25,098 nucleotides of DNA, from positions 1 to 25,098 of the IMG/VR virus record IMGVR_UViG_3300010938_000103; one strand, 5' to 3'. The notes beneath the pieces are model-generated. The model had not been told where the DNA came from. It saw nothing but the letters and a program-made list of their open reading frames with translations, and did not search any database. Shown one piece after another: positions 22,385 to 25,098 of the stretch. Both the position numbers and the translations under genes were made by a program. How positions within the stretch are numbered: position 1 is the stretch's first letter; every line of letters begins with the position of its first letter. Source of the DNA: a virus.

Positions 22385-22462
22385 TACGGAGCTCCGCTAC
22401 GGCGGAGGACGAACACGTAGCGGATCGGGAGTCTGTCATGGTATCTCCGGAGTCGATTCGTC

Positions 22463-22687
22463 TTAAACGAAATAACCAGCTTCGCGCAGCACACCCAAGA
22501 CTTCCTGCAGTGTGCCACGCACCATCATTCTCTTCCCATCGGGGGCATCGTAGCAGATGCCCTCTGAAGCATACTGTTCGATCTTTTCGCGGGAAATAAG
22601 CATACCCGCGCTCCGAAGATCGAAGCCGGCATCTAGAGCGGCCAGACTGACCGCCCACTTTCCCGACCTTGCCAGTTCTATTTCCAC
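22463..22687 (-). CDS. small hypothetical protein, intact paralogue
   Basis: A 74-aa protein from a GTG at 22687 with an AGGAGG ribosome binding site seven bases upstream. An ATG directly after the box is followed at once by TAG and cannot be used. The sequence has GKWAVSLAALDAGFDLRSAGMLISREKIEQYASEGICYDAPDGKRMMV and a terminal helix LQEVLGVLREAGYFV. No family was recognised; a small alpha/beta domain is likely. Its first 53 or so residues are repeated almost exactly in the gene at 23685..23864, because 129 bases are identical (22529..22657 and 23706..23834). It follows the WD40 gene in the same direction. Confidence 0.65.
   Translation of the reverse strand: MEIELARSGKWAVSLAALDAGFDLRSAGMLISREKIEQYASEGICYDAPDGKRMMVRGTLQEVLGVLREAGYFV
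22529..22657 (-). repeat. 129-bp perfect direct repeat, copy A
   Basis: Identical base for base to 23706..23834, offset 1177. It covers the middle of the 74-aa gene. Outside it the two loci remain similar upstream on the minus strand (ribosome binding site, hairpin elements) but diverge, and downstream they are unrelated. Confidence 0.9.
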
Positions 22688-22772
22688 ACTACATCCTCCT
22701 ATGTCCCGCTCGTCTTGTTACCGACGCGCAGCGGAGGCACATCGGCGGTGCAACGCTCCGCGCGCTGCCAGC

Positions 22773-22820
22773 GCTCCCGATGCGAGCTTGAGGGTCTCTC
22801 CGCGCTCGGGAGCACACGCA
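22773..22820 (-). promoter_or_regulatory. recurring hairpin element, copy 3
   Basis: GCTCCCGA (22773..22780) pairs with TCGGGAGC (22806..22813), with a 25-base loop ending in CTCTCCGCGC and a flank of ACACGC. It starts about 18 bases after the WD40 stop. On its left side lies GCTCCGCGCGCTGCCAGC, shared with copies 4 and 5, and then a weaker hairpin (CCGA/TCGG at about 22712..22746). The next ribosome binding site (AGGAGG) follows. Confidence 0.6.
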
Positions 22821-22837
22821 GAGAGAGATAGGGTAGG

Positions 22838-23701
22838 TTAGACTTGGACACGGAATAATCTAATTGTGTTGTCCTCCCCGCCCGCCGCCAGCAGCTGGCC
22901 GTCAGGAGAGAAAGCGACAGAGCATACACACTCGGTGTACCCGCACAGCACGCGAAGTAGTGCTCCGTCCTCGACGCGCCAGAGTTTCACCGTCTTGTCT
23001 TTTCCCCCCGACGCCAGCAGCTGGCCGTCGGGCGAGAAGGCGACGGAGTTTGTCCACCCGTCATCTGCGAGAACTTGCTGTGGCGCGCCGTCCATGACGC
23101 GCCACAGCTGCAGCCGCTCCCCGCCCGCGGCCAACGTTTGACCATCGGGCGAGAGGGCGACGGACCTTACGAACTTTCCCGATTGGAATGCTCGAACTAG
23201 CGTGTGATCTTTGGTGTTCCAAACACAGACTACGCCATCTTCACCGCCCGACGCTAGCAATTGGCCGTCGGGCGAAAATGCAATAGCGCCCGCCCACGAA
23301 GTGTGCCCCCGCAAAGTCTGGATTGGCGCGCTATCCGTTGTGCGCCAAAGGTAGATGATTCCATTCCAGCTTCCCGACGCCAGCAGCTGGCCGTCGGGCG
23401 AGAAAGTGACGGAACATACCCAGCCCATATTCCCCGCCAAAGTCTGGAGTAACGCCCCATCCTGGACACGCCAGAGCTTCACCGTCCTGTCCCAACTCCC
23501 CGATGCCAGCGTTTGGCCGTCAGGCGAAAATGCAATGGCGTTCACCCACAAATCATGTCCCCGAAAAGTCTGGATCGGCGTGCCATCCGCAGTGCGCCAA
23601 AAACAAATAATCCCATTCCAGCATCCAGACGCTAGTATCTGACCATCGGGAGAGAAGACGACAGAGGATATCGCGTCCGAATGTCTAATTAGCTTTTTCA
23701 T
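22838..23701 (-). CDS. stand-alone seven-bladed WD40 propeller protein
   Basis: A 287-aa protein. The start at ATG 23701 (MKKLIRHSD) is preferred over 23809, because the longer frame lies inside the neighbouring 59-aa gene. Seven blades can be counted from the SPDGQ(L/T)LA(S/A)G motif, each with a ...(V/I)xLWR(V/T) strand and a ...(W)xxS(V/I)AFSPDG link. The N-terminal HSDAISSVVF supplies the strand that closes the last blade (DNTIRLFRV). No other domain, signal or membrane span exists, so it should be a protein-interaction scaffold. WD40 proteins are common in planctomycetes and cyanobacteria but unusual in phage. Near-identical nucleotide blocks between blades suggest recent internal duplication. 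It overlaps the upstream 59-aa gene by 17 bases. Confidence 0.88.
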   Translation of the reverse strand: MKKLIRHSDAISSVVFSPDGQILASGCWNGIICFWRTADGTPIQTFRGHDLWVNAIAFSPDGQTLASGSWDRTVKLWRVQDGALLQTLAGNMGWVCSVTFSPDGQLLASGSWNGIIYLWRTTDSAPIQTLRGHTSWAGAIAFSPDGQLLASGGEDGVVCVWNTKDHTLVRAFQSGKFVRSVALSPDGQTLAAGGERLQLWRVMDGAPQQVLADDGWTNSVAFSPDGQLLASGGKDKTVKLWRVEDGALLRVLCGYTECVCSVAFSPDGQLLAAGGEDNTIRLFRVQV

Positions 23702-23864
23702 ACGATCTCTTCCCATCGGGGGCATCGTAGCAGATGCCCTCTGAAGCATACTGTTCGATCTTTTCGCGGGAAATAAGCATACCCGCGCTCCGAAGATCGA
23801 AGCCGGCATCTAGAGCGGCCAGACTGACCGCCCATTTTCCTGCCCTTGCCGGCTCTATTTTCAT
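23685..23864 (-). CDS. truncated paralogue of the 74-aa protein
   Basis: A 59-aa frame from ATG 23864 with an AGGAGG ribosome binding site seven bases upstream. It matches the 74-aa gene at 22463..22687 through ICYDAPDGKR and then ends with SYEKAN, because the WD40 gene begins where the paralogue's C-terminal helix should be. The stop lies 17 bases inside the WD40 gene, so the small frame may now act mainly as a leader that couples translation to the WD40 start. The shared 129-base block is identical, pointing to recent duplication or gene conversion. Confidence 0.65.
   Translation of the reverse strand: MKIEPARAGKWAVSLAALDAGFDLRSAGMLISREKIEQYASEGICYDAPDGKRSYEKAN
23706..23834 (-). repeat. 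129-bp perfect direct repeat, copy B
   Basis: Identical to 22529..22657. Together the two copies bracket the whole WD40 gene, so homologous recombination between them could delete the 1177-bp segment or generate a circle carrying WD40. Confidence 0.9.
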
Positions 23865-23895
23865 TTTGTGCCTCCTATCGCCCGCTCACCTTATC

Positions 23896-23922
23896 GCCAG
23901 CGCGAGCGAGCGGCGCGTTGGC
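23896..23922. repeat. second intergenic hairpin, between element copy 4 and ribosome binding site
   Basis: GCCAGCGC pairs with GCGTTGGC (eight pairs including one G-T) around an 11-base loop. It is at the same place relative to its neighbours as the 10-bp hairpin at 24573..24602, but with a different stem sequence. Confidence 0.5.
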
Positions 23923-23948
23923 GGTGCATCGCTCCGCGCGCTGCCAGC

Positions 23949-23999
23949 GCTCCCGACGCAAGCTTGGGGAGGCCCTCTCCGCGCTCGGGAGCACACGCG
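23949..23999 (-). promoter_or_regulatory. recurring hairpin element, copy 4
   Basis: GCTCCCGA (23949..23956) pairs with TCGGGAGC (23985..23992), with a 28-base loop ending in CTCTCCGCGC and a flank of ACACGCGG. It starts about 10 bases after the stop of the family gene at 24009. It is the copy most like number 3, including the GCTCCGCGCGCTGCCAGC block. Confidence 0.6.
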
Positions 24000-24008
24000 G
24001 ATGAAAAG

Positions 24009-24542
24009 TTAGGCATGGAAGACTGCGGAATCTTCCGTGCCCCAGTCCGCCCGCTTCGTAGTCGAGAGCAAGCGGCAACCGTCGAATTGATAATACACTA
24101 CATCCGGCTTGTTATGCCGGCCAGACCTGTGCGCTGCGACCACTACGCCACGCGGCAACAAAACCAGCGAGTGGCAAGAAACGCCGAGATTCCCCCGCGG
24201 GCTGGCGTAGGCGAAGGCCTGCGCCAGCAATCCGGGAATTTCTGAGCCCTGGTCACTAGTATACCAAGACTTTCCGCGGCGGCCCGCAGGAGTTTCGAAA
24301 AGCACAAGCGCCGCATCATCACAGTACAGCGCTTCGTTGTGTCCAGCGCGGAGCCGGACGGGAGAAGAGTAAAGAACTTCCGCCGTGAGAAGAGTCTCCG
24401 TCTCACCGCGAAACTGCGGCAATCCCTCGACGAAAATATTCACATTGTTCTTCCCGCCCAAGTAAACGGCGGGAAGAGAAGAAGAAGCGTGCGATGTAAT
24501 ACCAGGCCAAACTTCACAAACAACAGTAAAACATTTAAACAT
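24009..24542 (-). CDS. unknown ~177-aa family, intact copy 1
   Basis: A 177-aa protein of unrecognised family. The start at ATG 24542 (MFKCFTVVCEVWPGITS) matches the start of the copy at 20650 and has an AGGAGG box nearby; the frame extends upstream to 24581 only through a hairpin. Conserved blocks with the two relatives are NIFVEGL, AEVL..SPVRL.AGHNEA, CDDAALVLFETPAG, SWYTSD, ASPRGNLGVSCHSLVLLPRG, AHRSG, PDVVYYQFDG and a C-terminal WGTEDSAVFHA. There is no signal or membrane span. Invariant His (AHRSG), Cys-His (SCH) and Asp pairs (DDAA) could form an active or metal site, but this is a guess. It is followed by hairpin element copy 4. Confidence 0.75.
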   Translation of the reverse strand: MFKCFTVVCEVWPGITSHASSSLPAVYLGGKNNVNIFVEGLPQFRGETETLLTAEVLYSSPVRLRAGHNEALYCDDAALVLFETPAGRRGKSWYTSDQGSEIPGLLAQAFAYASPRGNLGVSCHSLVLLPRGVVVAAHRSGRHNKPDVVYYQFDGCRLLSTTKRADWGTEDSAVFHA

Positions 24543-24572
24543 ACAGCATCCTCCTATTGCCCGCTTATTATT

Positions 24573-24602
24573 TGCTGACACACCGCGGTTAATGTGTCAG
24601 CA
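24573..24602. repeat. perfect 10-bp intergenic hairpin
   Basis: TGCTGACACA and TGTGTCAGCA form a perfect inverted repeat around a 10-base loop, between element copy 5 and the ribosome binding site of the family gene at 24009..24542. It is equivalent in place to the stem at 23896..23922. It could act on RNA (leader structure) or as a palindromic operator on DNA. Confidence 0.75.
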
Positions 24603-24627
24603 GTACAGCACTCCGCGCGCTACTAGC

Positions 24628-24672
24628 GTTCCCGATAAATCCTTACTGTCGTCCGCGCTCGGGGGCACACGC
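24628..24672 (-). promoter_or_regulatory. recurring hairpin element, copy 5
   Basis: GTTCCCGA (24628..24635) faces TCGGGGGC (24659..24666). Five pairs are standard and the outer ones are T-G on the plus strand. The loop ends in GTCCGCGC and the flank is ACACGC. It starts about 11 bases after the stop of the partial family gene. The adjacent ACTCCGCGCGCT block is shared with copies 3 and 4. Confidence 0.55.
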
Positions 24673-24682
24673 AGGCGAAGAA

Positions 24683-25098
24683 TCATTCGTGAAAAACTGC
24701 GTAATCGTCCCCCCAATCCGCCCGCTCTGCTTCCGTAGCCCAGAGCAGGCGGCGACCGTCGAAAATATAAAAAACCACATTCGGCTCACCATAGGTTCGG
24801 CCAGACCTATGGGCAGCCACAAGACAATCGCGCGGCAGTAAAACCAGCGCGTGGCAGGAAATGCCAAGATTCCCCCTCGGGCTGGCGTAGTGCCAGCCCT
24901 GCATCAACAGTTCTCCGGGGGCCTCTTGGTCTTGTCCCCCCGAATACCAAGACTCCCCCCGATAGCCAGAGGGAGCCTGGAACAGTACTAGCGCTGCGTC
25001 GTCGCGACACGGCGCTTCCTGGGGGGGGCCGGCACAGAGCCGGACTGGTGAGCGGCGGAGAACCTCCGCCGAGAAGATTGTAGTTGTATCGTCGAGGG
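24683..25098 (-). CDS. unknown ~177-aa family, copy 3, cut by window edge
   Basis: The C-terminal 138 codons of a third family member; the N-terminus lies beyond the window. The frame is continuous from the edge (LDDTTTIFSAEVLRRSPVRL...) through CRDDAALVLFQAPSGYRGESWY, ASPRGNLGISCHALVLLPRD, AHRSGRTYGEPNVVFY and WGDDYAVFHE. At the place where the copy at 20089..20650 is frameshifted, this one reads normally (SGYRGE). It has PPQEA in place of the relatives' GHNEA-type segment, beside a run of eight C, so that spot may be slippage-prone or carry an assembly error. It stands first in the tandem order of this cluster. Confidence 0.75.
   Translation of the reverse strand, partial: LDDTTTIFSAEVLRRSPVRLCAGPPQEAPCRDDAALVLFQAPSGYRGESWYSGGQDQEAPGELLMQGWHYASPRGNLGISCHALVLLPRDCLVAAHRSGRTYGEPNVVFYIFDGRRLLWATEAERADWGDDYAVFHE

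Noticed and set aside
22263-22658. Upstream extension of the 68-aa membrane protein to a 200-aa protein
   Set aside because: The extension passes through a strong hairpin and another gene in a different frame, while the ATG at 22262 has a good ribosome binding site. A middle start at 22439 with GGAG remains a weak alternative.
20036-24672. Integron attC-like cassette array
   Set aside because: The recurring hairpins lack the RYYYAAC/GTTRRRY core pairs and no tyrosine integrase is in the window. The resemblance is only in modular layout.
1-25098. tRNA or rRNA genes
   Set aside because: No cloverleaf or rRNA core sequence was recognised by eye. A covariance-model scan could still find a divergent tRNA.

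Overview
The window is a virion-assembly region of a tailed phage or prophage, with almost every gene on the minus strand, so it reads from high to low coordinates. The gene order is that of the lambda morphogenesis operon. From the right it runs: small terminase (18838..19470), large terminase of the GpA type, gpW-like connector, lambda-type portal, S49 protease with an acidic scaffold-like tail, capsid decoration protein, major capsid protein, an FI-position protein and a head-tail joining protein. After an inserted accessory or lysis block come the gpZ-like, gpU-like and major tail proteins, a G/T tail-chaperone pair with a probable -1 frameshift on an A9 run, a tape measure protein, and four downstream tail or tail-tip genes. 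Many genes are coupled by ATGA or GTGA overlaps, so this is one long co-translated operon. No integrase, repressor, replication gene, tRNA, rRNA or CRISPR array was seen.

Host (inference only): the Cys-rich small tail proteins, HAF-repeat and WD40 propellers, and the style of the structural proteins resemble phage-like loci I associate with Planctomycetota or related PVC bacteria. Two lipoproteins with lipoboxes and a spanin-like protein argue for a diderm host. Base composition is moderately GC-rich.

Layout. 1..97: tandem 11-bp repeats at the window edge. 140..8955: tail module. 9014..11095: accessory/lysis-like block (membrane coiled-coil protein, HAF propeller, bitopic lipoprotein, small helical protein, second lipoprotein) with no recognisable endolysin. 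11105..19895: head, packaging and connector genes. 20089..25098: a different kind of region. It holds three copies of an unrecognised ~177-aa gene family (one frameshifted, one cut by the window edge), a stand-alone seven-bladed WD40 gene, two small paralogous genes sharing a 129-bp perfect repeat, a small membrane protein and a 222-aa phage protein of unknown function. It also holds a ~640-bp degenerate pentanucleotide array (consensus CYNNG on the plus strand) with no credible coding content.

The most unusual part is 20.0-25.1 kb. Members of the unknown family and the WD40 gene are each followed, 8 to 25 bases after their stop, by a recurring hairpin element whose outer stem pair changes with compensation. 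Most are then followed by a second hairpin and an AGGAGG ribosome binding site for the next gene. This looks like a modular gene-cassette array attached to an otherwise lambda-like packaging and assembly operon. Together with the adjacent pentamer array it is the best candidate here for something undescribed.
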